From Acidimicrobiales bacterium (GTDB lineage Bacteria > Actinomycetota > Acidimicrobiia > Acidimicrobiales > Iamiaceae): DNA of 27,507 nt. Within the stretch, counting starts at the first letter, position 1, and each line of letters opens with the position of its first letter. This document shows, piece after piece, positions 13,646 to 20,991 of the stretch. Below the pieces are notes generated by a model, which saw only the letters and a list, made by a program, of their open reading frames with translations, was not told the DNA's origin and searched no databases. A program made the translations under genes and the position numbers. Where the stretch lies: the NCBI GenBank assembly GCA_020439605.1, contig JAGQSI010000004.1, positions 1-27,507 of the forward strand, read 5' to 3'.

Positions 13646-14566
13646 ATGCTCGCGCTCGTAACAGGTGGTGCAGGATTCATCGGCTCAAATCTTGCCGATG
13701 AACTATTACGTCAAGGACACGACGTACGCATCATCGACAACCTCTCAACCGGATTCGCTGAAAACCTACCTGCAGAGGCCCAGTTCTTCGAGGGAGACAT
13801 CTGCGACGAGGAACTCATGGCGATGGCTGCCGATGGTGTCGATGTCATTTTCCATCAAGGAGCACGTGGCTCGGTCTCGAAGTCGGTGGAGACTCCGCTG
13901 ATCACAGACATGTGGAACATCCACGGCACGCTCACCGTGTTGGAGGCCGCTCGCAATGCCGGCGTGAAGCGGGTTGTGGCTGCGTCGAGTTCCAGTGTCT
14001 ATGGCGGTGTTGCCCCACGTCCTACCGTTGAGACAGCGGCGCTCACCCCGAAGTCGCCCTATGCGGTCACCAAGATGACCGGCGAGCATTACATGCGGGT
14101 CTACTGGGAACTCTTTGGGGTCGAGACCGTTTCCATGCGGTATTTCAACGTGTATGGACCTCGCCAGGATCCAACCTCGCCATATGCCGCTGTCATCCCG
14201 AAGTTCATTGCTGCGCTACGAGCCGGCGAGTCCCCCATCATCAACGGTGACGGGCTTCAGAGCCGGGATTTTGCGTTCATCACAGATGTAGTTGCAGCCA
14301 ACATCGCCGCGGCTACTGCGCCGGCGCAAGGCTGTGCCGGCAAGGCCTACAACGTGGCCGGCGGTTCAGAACGTTCGCTGCTTGAGATGCTCGACATCTT
14401 GCGCGAGATCCTCGATGCGGACATAGCTGCCGTTCATGTAGACCCACGCCCGGGCGACGTGAAGCACAGCTTCGCTGACACCAGCGCCGCCAAGGCAGAT
14501 CTCGATTGGCAGCCCAAGACCGACTTCACCGAGGGGCTGCGTAAGACCGCAGCTTGGTTCACCTGA
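13646..14566 (+). CDS. NAD-dependent nucleotide-sugar epimerase (GalE/WbpP-like)
   Basis: A 306-residue extended short-chain dehydrogenase. The NAD-binding TGGAGFIG is at residues 6-13, the catalytic Ser region at 114-116 (AASSSSVYGG), and the YxxxK pair at Tyr139-Lys143 (YAVTK). The late segments SPYAAVIPKFIAALRAG and INGDGLQSRDFAFITDVVAANIAAA match the UDP-GlcNAc/UDP-glucose 4-epimerase (WbpP) branch. It should interconvert UDP-sugars in the cytoplasm for surface-glycan synthesis; the exact sugar is not readable. The ATG at 13646 is fixed by the Rossmann motif starting at residue 3. The polyprenyl synthase gene starts six bases after the stop, so the two are probably cotranscribed, suggesting a glycan-lipid link. 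Confidence 0.88.
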   Translation: MLALVTGGAGFIGSNLADELLRQGHDVRIIDNLSTGFAENLPAEAQFFEGDICDEELMAMAADGVDVIFHQGARGSVSKSVETPLITDMWNIHGTLTVLEAARNAGVKRVVAASSSSVYGGVAPRPTVETAALTPKSPYAVTKMTGEHYMRVYWELFGVETVSMRYFNVYGPRQDPTSPYAAVIPKFIAALRAGESPIINGDGLQSRDFAFITDVVAANIAAATAPAQGCAGKAYNVAGGSERSLLEMLDILREILDADIAAVHVDPRPGDVKHSFADTSAAKADLDWQPKTDFTEGLRKTAAWFT

Positions 14567-14571
14567 TCCAC

Positions 14572-15633
14572 ATGACCCACGTTCCTGGCGACGTCCTCGA
14601 GATCGCGGCCCGTGTTGAGGCCCGGGTGGTTCAGCTTCTCGATGATGAGACCAAACGTTGGCAGGCGCTAGACCCTTCTCTGGCTGCACCGTTAGATGCT
14701 GTTCGAGCATTGGTGGTGGCAGGCGGCAAGAGGCTACGACCCGTGTTCTGCCATTGGGGTTTCGTGGCCGGCGGTGGAGACCCAACCGATCCCCGTGTAA
14801 CCGATGCTGGCGCAGCGTTCGAGATGCTGCAGGCCTTTGCGCTCATTCATGACGATGTAATGGATGGCTCAGCAACTCGTCGAGGGGCGCCGGCGCTTCA
14901 CCGTCACTTCCATGATCATCACCAGAGCAACTCCTGGGGTGGTGAGTCACGTCGTTTCGGCGAAGGGGTGGCGATCCTCGCAGGAGATCTCGCTCTCGTC
15001 TACAGCGACGTGTTGTTGCCCGCCGCACCTGATGCTCCTCGAGAGCTCGCCACGTTGTGGCATGAACTTCGCATAGAGCTCAACATCGGCCAGTACTTGG
15101 ATCTCGCTGGTACTGCAACCGGTGGAGTGGATCGTGAAGGCGCCCGTCAGATCGCCCGCATGAAGTCGGGGCGCTACACCATCGAGAAGCCGCTACAGGT
15201 TGGTGCGCTGCTAGCTGGTAACCCGGATCTGGCCGAAGAGCTCAGTTCTTATGGCGATCCGCTTGGCGAAGCATTCCAACTCCGAGACGACGTGCTTGGG
15301 GTATGGGGTGCAGCAGAACGTACCGGAAAGCCGGTTGGTGATGATCTGCGTGAAGGCAAGCCCACCTTGTTGATGGCTATTGCTACTGAACGAGCGCGTA
15401 CCAAGTCTCACCAGGAGCTGCTCGGCTCGGTTGGCCGGGAAGACCTCGACGACACGGACGTGTCGAACTTGCAGAACCTGTTTGTTGAGCTTGGTGCACT
15501 AGACGATGTCGAAGCTGAGATCACGAAACTCCACGCCCAAGCCGTGGATGCTCTGGGCGAAATAGAGCTCACGGACAAGGTTTCTAAGTCGCTTCGAGAC
15601 CTTGCCGATTTCGTTGTGGCTCGCGACTCTTAG
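14572..15633 (+). CDS. Polyprenyl (geranylgeranyl-type) diphosphate synthase
   Basis: A 353-residue trans-isoprenyl diphosphate synthase of the actinobacterial IdsA-like group. It condenses isopentenyl diphosphate onto an allylic diphosphate with Mg2+. Visible motifs are GGKRLRP near residue 52, the first Asp-rich motif HDDVMD (94-98) and the second region FQLRDDVLGVWG (Asp239-240), followed by GKPVGDDLREGKPTLL. The second motif reads DDxxG, the normal form in this actinobacterial group. Product length (C20 or longer) cannot be told from sequence alone. ATG 14572 is preferred; a TTG at 14554 would overlap the epimerase stop. It could supply prenyl groups for carotenoids, quinones or a glycan carrier lipid; the last fits its neighbour. 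Confidence 0.9.
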   Translation: MTHVPGDVLEIAARVEARVVQLLDDETKRWQALDPSLAAPLDAVRALVVAGGKRLRPVFCHWGFVAGGGDPTDPRVTDAGAAFEMLQAFALIHDDVMDGSATRRGAPALHRHFHDHHQSNSWGGESRRFGEGVAILAGDLALVYSDVLLPAAPDAPRELATLWHELRIELNIGQYLDLAGTATGGVDREGARQIARMKSGRYTIEKPLQVGALLAGNPDLAEELSSYGDPLGEAFQLRDDVLGVWGAAERTGKPVGDDLREGKPTLLMAIATERARTKSHQELLGSVGREDLDDTDVSNLQNLFVELGALDDVEAEITKLHAQAVDALGEIELTDKVSKSLRDLADFVVARDS

Positions 15634-15657
15634 AAGGAGTCTTGAGCGTGTTGGTAC

Positions 15658-16353
15658 TCAGGGCTGCCAGTACCGCTCAAGGCCTTGAGACAGGGTTTTG
15701 GTGACCACACCGGGCTCTGCGGCAACAGCGGCTAGCCACGAGGGGCGAACAACTGCGGCAATGGTGATCGGGGCTTCTAGCCCAGAGAACTGCACGGCTT
15801 GGCGGGCGTAGGTGGTGGCGTAGTCATCTGGTCGAACATCGGTGGCGAGTTCCACGAGTGCAAAGGGATCGGGATTCTCTGGCCCTGACGTGGTAGACGG
15901 CAAAACAGACGGCAACGCAGCGGGCGAAGTAGACGGCGGGGAGATGACCGCTGGTGAGTGCGGGGTGGGTCCTCCGCCGGCGAGACCGGGACCGTCACAG
16001 ATCACTAGGCCGGAGACAAGTTCTGGGCGCGCCCCTGCGATGAGCAGGCCGATGTAGCCGCCTAGCCCTCGACCAACGATGGCGACTTTGCCAAGCTCGG
16101 CCAGTGCCACATCCACATCCGCCATCAAGATCTCAGCGGTGTAGCCACCTCCGGGGGTGCGACTCGAAGCACCGTGTCCGGTGAAATCCAAACCCCATAT
16201 TGGGCCTCGCCATTCCTCGAATATCGAGGGCACCTCAGCCGGGGTGCGTTCACCAAGGCCGTGAAGAAGCAACAGGGGAAGACCATCGGCGTCGCGAAGT
16301 TGATGTAGGGCCAACTCGCAACGCACATGGGTGAGCATTTTGGTGGTATTCAC
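15658..16353 (-). CDS. Alpha/beta-hydrolase-fold protein lacking the nucleophile (possible pseudoenzyme)
   Basis: A 231-residue alpha/beta-hydrolase fold from GTG 16353; ATG 16338 is an alternative. The oxyanion region HGLGE and the FTGHGAS segment are present. The nucleophile elbow, however, reads VGRGLGGYIG (residues 93-102) with Gly96 where the family has Ser (VGHSLGG); the codon is GGG. No catalytic 'GH' histidine is found near the C-terminus, and the protein is shorter than usual. In place of the lid there is a Pro/Ser-rich stretch of about 35 residues (GGGPTPHSPAVISPPSTSPA onward). The start overlaps the stop of the intact hydrolase upstream (GTGA), so the two are translated together. 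It may have a binding or regulatory role, or be decaying. Confidence 0.75.
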   Translation of the reverse strand: MNTTKMLTHVRCELALHQLRDADGLPLLLLHGLGERTPAEVPSIFEEWRGPIWGLDFTGHGASSRTPGGGYTAEILMADVDVALAELGKVAIVGRGLGGYIGLLIAGARPELVSGLVICDGPGLAGGGPTPHSPAVISPPSTSPAALPSVLPSTTSGPENPDPFALVELATDVRPDDYATTYARQAVQFSGLEAPITIAAVVRPSWLAAVAAEPGVVTKTLSQGLERYWQP

Positions 16354-17300
16354 GAGATGGTCTCCAGGATCAGGTCTGCCACCACGGCTGGTTGTTCGAT
16401 GTGCATGAAGTGACCAACTCCTTCGAGCGGCACAAATCTCGCGTTGGCTGGCAGGTTTGGGATCACGTCTTCTGGGAGGGTTCCCCATCCCATCAACTCA
16501 AGGTCCATCCCCAGGATGCACAGAACGGGCATGCCCAATGCTGGAAGCCGCGACATGGACCATTCAGGTCTCCATGGCCCAAAGCCACCCATGCGCATGG
16601 ATGCGTCTATCTTCCATCGCCATCCGTCGTGGCTTTCATATCCACCGATCGGTACCAGGTATTCCAACCATTGTGGGTTCAGACGCGGGTTCATCAGTCC
16701 TCGCCTCTGCGCGAGTTCTTGAACAGTGCCTGGCCTACGAACCTTGTCCGCACTCCTGCGGCGATGATCCAACCATTCGCCCAGTTCTCCGTTGAGCATC
16801 CTGGTGCGATGGTGGTCGGCAACATCTGGCCAAGAGCGTCCCGATGGCAACCCGTCGAGGTTCACAAGATGGCTCACCTTGTGGGCCATGGCGTCTGCTA
16901 GCTGCAACATCAGCGCACCGCCCTTGGAGTGGCCGACAACTGGGACAGCCCCGGGACCGATGGAGTTGAGCACTGCTGCTGCGTCTCTCAGGTCTGCTTC
17001 CCAGGAGTAGAGATGTGCGTGCTGTGAGTCCCCGTGACCTCTTTGATCCCACGACACCACTCGGTAGCCGCCATCGGCCACCAGAGGAGCGAGGGTGTCG
17101 AAGGTTCCTGCGAAATCGAAACCGCCGTGGGCAAACAGAACTGCAGGGTCCCCTGGGTCTCCCCATTCCCACACTGTGAGGGTCAACCCACCAGAGTCCA
17201 CGCTTCGCCGGCGATCAGGACGGCGCGCGCCGGGGAAAGGTGCAAGCCCCGCGTCTTGTGCTTCTGATCTGGTGGGTGCGGAGGCGATGACCGTTGACAC
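16350..17300 (-). CDS. Alpha/beta hydrolase, intact catalytic residues
   Basis: A 316-residue alpha/beta hydrolase from GTG 17300. The oxyanion HGGFDF, the WDQRGHGDS segment, the nucleophile elbow VGHSKGG (Ser125) and the late VGHFMHIEQP (His297) are all present, so it should be an active esterase, lipase or C-C hydrolase of unknown substrate. The lid region is long and rich in Arg and Trp (about 165-240). The frame is open to a TTG at 17339, but that codon lies inside a 24-base palindrome likely to be an operator, so I prefer GTG 17300; the N-terminus is uncertain. It is the first gene of a two-gene unit with the nucleophile-less hydrolase, with which it shares a 4-base overlap. Confidence 0.85.
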   Translation of the reverse strand: MSTVIASAPTRSEAQDAGLAPFPGARRPDRRRSVDSGGLTLTVWEWGDPGDPAVLFAHGGFDFAGTFDTLAPLVADGGYRVVSWDQRGHGDSQHAHLYSWEADLRDAAAVLNSIGPGAVPVVGHSKGGALMLQLADAMAHKVSHLVNLDGLPSGRSWPDVADHHRTRMLNGELGEWLDHRRRSADKVRRPGTVQELAQRRGLMNPRLNPQWLEYLVPIGGYESHDGWRWKIDASMRMGGFGPWRPEWSMSRLPALGMPVLCILGMDLELMGWGTLPEDVIPNLPANARFVPLEGVGHFMHIEQPAVVADLILETIS

Positions 17301-17319
17301 CTGTACAAGGTTACCCTTG

Positions 17320-17343
17320 AAACTTGACCAGGCGGTCAAGTTT
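17320..17343. promoter_or_regulatory. 24-base palindrome, candidate TetR-type operator
   Basis: AAACTTGACC (17320-17329) and GGTCAAGTTT (17334-17343) are perfect 10-base inverted arms around AGGC. On both strands the arms contain TTGACC, close to a -35 consensus; on the minus strand it faces the hydrolase pair. The size and symmetry fit a homodimeric repressor such as a TetR-family protein, although no regulator gene lies in the immediate vicinity. The flippase gene starts 63 bases to the right on the other strand and could also be affected. Confidence 0.6.
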
Positions 17344-17406
17344 TAGGTCTGGATGGTGCTAGCGGCCTAGGGCCAGCCCAGAGTCGACCCCTACGATGGA
17401 CTTCCT

Positions 17407-18795
17407 GTGACCGAAACACCCCCTCATAGCTCCAACGATGAGGTTGAAGTCACAGGTCCATTTGTGCGTGGCGGAATTGTTGCTCGTCTCCGAGCCAAAG
17501 GCCGCGGGCATGGAGAACTCCTAACCGGTTCGAGTGTTCTGGTTCTCGGTGCCGCGGTGCAGGGCTTTGGCGGAATGGCCTTTTCGATTCTTGTGTCCAA
17601 GTTGGACCTCAAGTCTGATTTCGGCGACGCCTCCGCCTTGTTCACCTCGGTGCTGTTTGTGACGTTTCTGGCAGGCCTTGGGCTTCCGGTGTCGTTGGCG
17701 CGCTACGCCGCGGACCGGGACAGCGACAGTCACGTCATCTTCACCTGGGGCATGCTCGCCACAATCCCCGCCTCGATCATTGCTTCAGCCGCTTACCTCG
17801 CCCTCGTAGACCCTGGCGCCGCAGATGTGTTGTGGGACTGGTCTCCGGTTGGGGGCTTCTTGTTGTTTGCCACGATCGTTTGTGGCTCGGCGTTCTCGCT
17901 GATCGTGGATGTGCGAGCCATGACCATGCGGCGCTGGAACCTGGTGCTGTTTCGTATCTGCCTGGTCGGTATCGCCAAGATCGCTCTTTTGCCACTGTTT
18001 CGAGACGCGGACCACCGGTCCCTACTCATCTTCTTGTACTTAGCTGGACCAGTAGCGGTCTCTGGATTTGTAGGCGTGGCGCTGATCAACCGGACAACGG
18101 GTGGGCATCATCGGCTAACACCCAAGCCCGAAACCACCCAAGCAGTGGTGCGATATTCCGGGGTCAACTACCTCTCAACCCTCGCCTATCAGGCTCCCTA
18201 CTTTGCGCTTCCGGTAATTGTTCTCAAGCACGTGGACAGCCAGACCAACGGCAGTTTCTATGTGGCCTGGGGGATTGTGGCCATCGCCTTTTATGTGCCG
18301 AGCGCGATCGGCCAAGCTCTACTTGCTGAGGGCGGTAAGGGCGGGGCCCACGTAAGGCTCCAGATGCGATTGGCGATGACCCTCGCCGTAGGGCTCATGA
18401 CCATCGGAGCCGCCGCCACCTTTGTAGGCAAGGGTCTAGTGGTAGCGGTGTTTGACGAGTCCTACCGTGAAGCCGCACACATCCTTCCCGCCATGATGCT
18501 TGCGGGCATACCATGGGCTGTCACTTCGTTGTTGTTGACCGAGGCCCGCGTTCTTCACCGTCACGTCGCAACCGTGATCATCACAGTGGTGTTGATGGTG
18601 TCGATCATTGTGCCGGCGCTGATCCTCGTGCCCGGCGATGAGCCCGGCCATGGCCTCGATGGAGCATCGGCCTCGTGGGTGCTCGGCAACATCTTCGCTG
18701 CGGCAGTTGCCCTAGGGGTAACCGTGGTCAACCGTCGCTACAGCTCGGGCCATGAGGCCACAGATGAGCTGGATCCTCTAGCGCCAGTGGAATAG
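17407..18795 (+). CDS. Wzx/MurJ-like polysaccharide flippase (MATE/MOP superfamily)
   Basis: A 462-residue integral membrane protein with about 12 hydrophobic helices. After a charged N-terminus the first helix region is ELLTGSSVLVLGAAVQGFGG, then the typical early segment FTSVLFVTFLAGLGLPVSLARYAA, as in Wzx-type oligosaccharide flippases. These move lipid-linked sugars or repeat units from the inner to the outer face of the membrane. The cytoplasmic C-terminus is acidic (HEATDELDPLAPVE). The start is GTG at 17407 without a strong Shine-Dalgarno. It converges with the prepilin gene across a 26-base gap holding a small hairpin. The closeness to an O-ligase-like gene fits a glycan export role; the substrate is unknown. 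Confidence 0.82.
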   Translation: MTETPPHSSNDEVEVTGPFVRGGIVARLRAKGRGHGELLTGSSVLVLGAAVQGFGGMAFSILVSKLDLKSDFGDASALFTSVLFVTFLAGLGLPVSLARYAADRDSDSHVIFTWGMLATIPASIIASAAYLALVDPGAADVLWDWSPVGGFLLFATIVCGSAFSLIVDVRAMTMRRWNLVLFRICLVGIAKIALLPLFRDADHRSLLIFLYLAGPVAVSGFVGVALINRTTGGHHRLTPKPETTQAVVRYSGVNYLSTLAYQAPYFALPVIVLKHVDSQTNGSFYVAWGIVAIAFYVPSAIGQALLAEGGKGGAHVRLQMRLAMTLAVGLMTIGAAATFVGKGLVVAVFDESYREAAHILPAMMLAGIPWAVTSLLLTEARVLHRHVATVIITVVLMVSIIVPALILVPGDEPGHGLDGASASWVLGNIFAAAVALGVTVVNRRYSSGHEATDELDPLAPVE

Positions 18796-18800
18796 AACCG

Positions 18801-18815
18801 AGCACGAAGCGTGCT
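18801..18815. terminator. Short hairpin between convergent genes
   Basis: AGCACG (18801-18806) and CGTGCT (18810-18815) form a perfect 6-base stem with a 3-base loop. It lies in the 26-base gap between the flippase stop and the prepilin stop. It may act as a weak bidirectional terminator; there is no T-tract. Confidence 0.4.
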
Positions 18816-18821
18816 AGTTGC

Positions 18822-19139
18822 TTATGCGCAACGTCCGCCTTCAGGCAGGAACTTGGGACCAACTGACTGATCTTCGGTGACGACCTTCCAATTCGGTGTC
18901 TCAGATAGCGCCAAGACGTCTGCTTGGGCCATCGCCGCATCATCAACCGGGTAGGAACCCTGCTCTGCTTTGTACTGCTCTACCGCGATCTTGATGACCC
19001 GAAGCTCGCTGCGACAGTCACGGGTGGCTTGCTGCTTGTCCATTCCACTCAGGGACCACACCACGATCGCTGCGAGGCCAGCCAAGATCGCCAACACCAA
19101 CACCAACTCAGAGATCGTGAAGCCTCCCGACTGCTTCAT
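18822..19139 (-). CDS. Type IV prepilin / pseudopilin
   Basis: A 105-residue protein from ATG 19139. It has a short leader MKQSGG followed by FTISELVLVLAILAGLAAIV, that is, a prepilin-peptidase site (G before FTxxE, with Glu at mature position 5) and the N-terminal pilin helix. The mature part continues with a helix (CRSELRVIKIAVEQYKAEQG), the SYPVDD turn seen in GspG-type pseudopilins and pilins, and a short C-terminal domain ending in GGRCA. Two cysteines (DCRSEL and GGRC) may pair. In-frame ATG 19163 is an alternative start. It is the last gene of the minus-strand run PilT-like ATPase, O-ligase-like protein, prepilin, which strongly suggests a pilus role. It could be a minor pilin. Confidence 0.85.
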   Translation of the reverse strand: MKQSGGFTISELVLVLAILAGLAAIVVWSLSGMDKQQATRDCRSELRVIKIAVEQYKAEQGSYPVDDAAMAQADVLALSETPNWKVVTEDQSVGPKFLPEGGRCA

Positions 19140-19173
19140 TGAAGGGGTTCGATGGAGGGTCATTACCGCAATG

Positions 19174-20991
19174 CTAGGACTTCGGACCACAAGGCCGCGG
19201 CGGGCAGTGATTCAACAGGCAGAGCTTCTCCGCCCAGATGTCGGCTGATTTGCAGTTACCGCTCTCTTTCTCCAGCTCAAACAGCCGTATCAACACCATT
19301 GTCGCCCAAGGATTGCGTTCATAGGCTTCTTTGAGGTGACTTTTGGCGCGTTCTACCCGTTGGATGCGGTGGCCCTCTCCAAACTCAAGCTCGAAATCCG
19401 CAAATCTCATCCAATTCAGGTACGAGGCCGGATTTGAGTTGACAGCCTGTTGTGAGGCAGCCACCGCTGCCACCTTATCGCCTCCCTGGCCTGTTTCTCG
19501 CGCCATACGACCAAGAGCATCGGCCTGCTGCCAACGTAGTGTCTGATCCCACGATACGAGCCGCTCCGCCCTCTCTAGGTAACGGACTGAGTCCTTCGTA
19601 TTGTGAGCGTCGAGGGAACGTCCAACCAGCGCATCCGCAATCAAGAGATTCATCCCAAAGCCCAATCCGACAAGGCCAGCTACCATCGGTACAACCCGTT
19701 TGGCCCCGCGGGAGTGACTGTCACTTGCTAACGGAGAAGGAGAGTTAGCAGTGTTCGTAGACAGGCCGAGAGCCAACATCGCTACTGGCGCTACCGATAT
19801 CCGTGTTGGCTCCAGAAGCATCACCAAACCAATGGCGGCGCTAAAAGTCCCGAAACGTCCGGCGGAACCACGCGTTGCGTAGAACATGAATCCCCCGAAG
19901 AGGATTATCCCCACTATCCCTGTGGTGACCGTCAGATCCACCACAAGGTTATGTGCTTCGTTGAAGACATAGTCGCCCGCTTCTGCAAGTGCTCGCTCAA
20001 GAGTCGTCCTATGGGTGGTCGCAGCAGCGAACCGATTGGGCCCCCATCCGAAAACAGGCTTCTCGCTCAATGCCTGCGCTCCGGCTTTCCACATTTCCAC
20101 GCGCGGCGTCAGGCCACCTCCACCACCGGTTTCAGCAAGGCGGCCCGCACCACTAGTGCCAGTCAACAGCGATGACACACCAATCGCTGCAACCATGACT
20201 ACGAGCACTATGAGAACTGGGCGCCAACCAAGCTTTCGGACAACAAACACCGCTACGACGGCTACAGCCCCTAGCGCTGAGCGTGTACCTGTCAGGTTCA
20301 CACCCAGAACCAAGACCCCAAACAGCGTTACCCAGATCCACCGACGGCGCAGATCCTTCCAATTATCACGAGCGATTGTTACGGCTAACGCTGCAGAACC
20401 GGCCATGAACTGACCTGCATAGATTGGATTACCCATGAAACCTGTCGGCCTGCCAAAGGACATGTCCAATAGACCCGGAGCCCCTCCCACCCATATCTGG
20501 ACTCCACATAACAAGGTATTTGCCAACCCACCAACAACGATTGCACCAGCAACTAGGCGCTTGGCGTCGTTTCCTCTTCCCAGTCCGAGGGCCCACCAAC
20601 CTGCGTAGGCAGCGAGATATATCCAACCTTGGTCATTTTCGAGGGCAGAGAGAATTGATGACCATGGCTGGTCTGCAAGAACACCGGAGATCAAAGCCGC
20701 TAGAACGAATCCGCTCAGCCAACGCGCGGCCATGTTCCCGCCGCGTGCTTGCCTGCCCAGCAAGACCAATCCGACAGTACCGCCAAGAAACACAATGGGT
20801 CGCGGCGCCGCGTAGCTAGTCGACCAGAGGCCTGGGAGATATGCGATTGCGAGAAATAGAACAGCTCCGCCAAGCGACAAGGCTGTCGGACCGCCAAGCG
20901 AAGACGGTCCTCCTACCTCCATTTGTAGCCAGGAGCGGGGTTTGTCAGAAACGCCAGGTTGCGCCGCCTCAGCCACTCCTGGTTCAGACAC
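19174..20991 (-). CDS. O-antigen-ligase/polymerase-like (Wzy_C) membrane protein with C-terminal helical tail
   Basis: A 605-residue protein with about 11-12 membrane helices in the first 430 residues. The Wzy_C-type periplasmic region is marked by PRVEMWKAGAQALSEKP, FGWGPNRF and NEAHNLVVDLTVTTG, with the conserved Arg and His of O-antigen ligases and PglL/TfpW oligosaccharyltransferases. The last 150 residues are soluble, helical and TPR-like (SVRYLERAERLVSWDQTLRW, ASYLNWMRFADFELEFGEG, LKEAYERNPWATMVLIRLFE). They end in a Cys-containing tail. The GTG start at 20991 overlaps the PilT-like gene's stop by eight bases, and the prepilin begins 34 bases downstream. The enzyme could transfer lipid-linked glycan onto pilin, or polymerise or ligate a surface glycan. 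The position favours pilin glycosylation, as inference. Confidence 0.75.
   Translation of the reverse strand: MSEPGVAEAAQPGVSDKPRSWLQMEVGGPSSLGGPTALSLGGAVLFLAIAYLPGLWSTSYAAPRPIVFLGGTVGLVLLGRQARGGNMAARWLSGFVLAALISGVLADQPWSSILSALENDQGWIYLAAYAGWWALGLGRGNDAKRLVAGAIVVGGLANTLLCGVQIWVGGAPGLLDMSFGRPTGFMGNPIYAGQFMAGSAALAVTIARDNWKDLRRRWIWVTLFGVLVLGVNLTGTRSALGAVAVVAVFVVRKLGWRPVLIVLVVMVAAIGVSSLLTGTSGAGRLAETGGGGGLTPRVEMWKAGAQALSEKPVFGWGPNRFAAATTHRTTLERALAEAGDYVFNEAHNLVVDLTVTTGIVGIILFGGFMFYATRGSAGRFGTFSAAIGLVMLLEPTRISVAPVAMLALGLSTNTANSPSPLASDSHSRGAKRVVPMVAGLVGLGFGMNLLIADALVGRSLDAHNTKDSVRYLERAERLVSWDQTLRWQQADALGRMARETGQGGDKVAAVAASQQAVNSNPASYLNWMRFADFELEFGEGHRIQRVERAKSHLKEAYERNPWATMVLIRLFELEKESGNCKSADIWAEKLCLLNHCPPRPCGPKS

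Noticed and set aside
14361..14380. GAACGTTC within the epimerase gene as a LexA site
   Set aside because: It lacks the four-base spacer and lies well inside a coding region.
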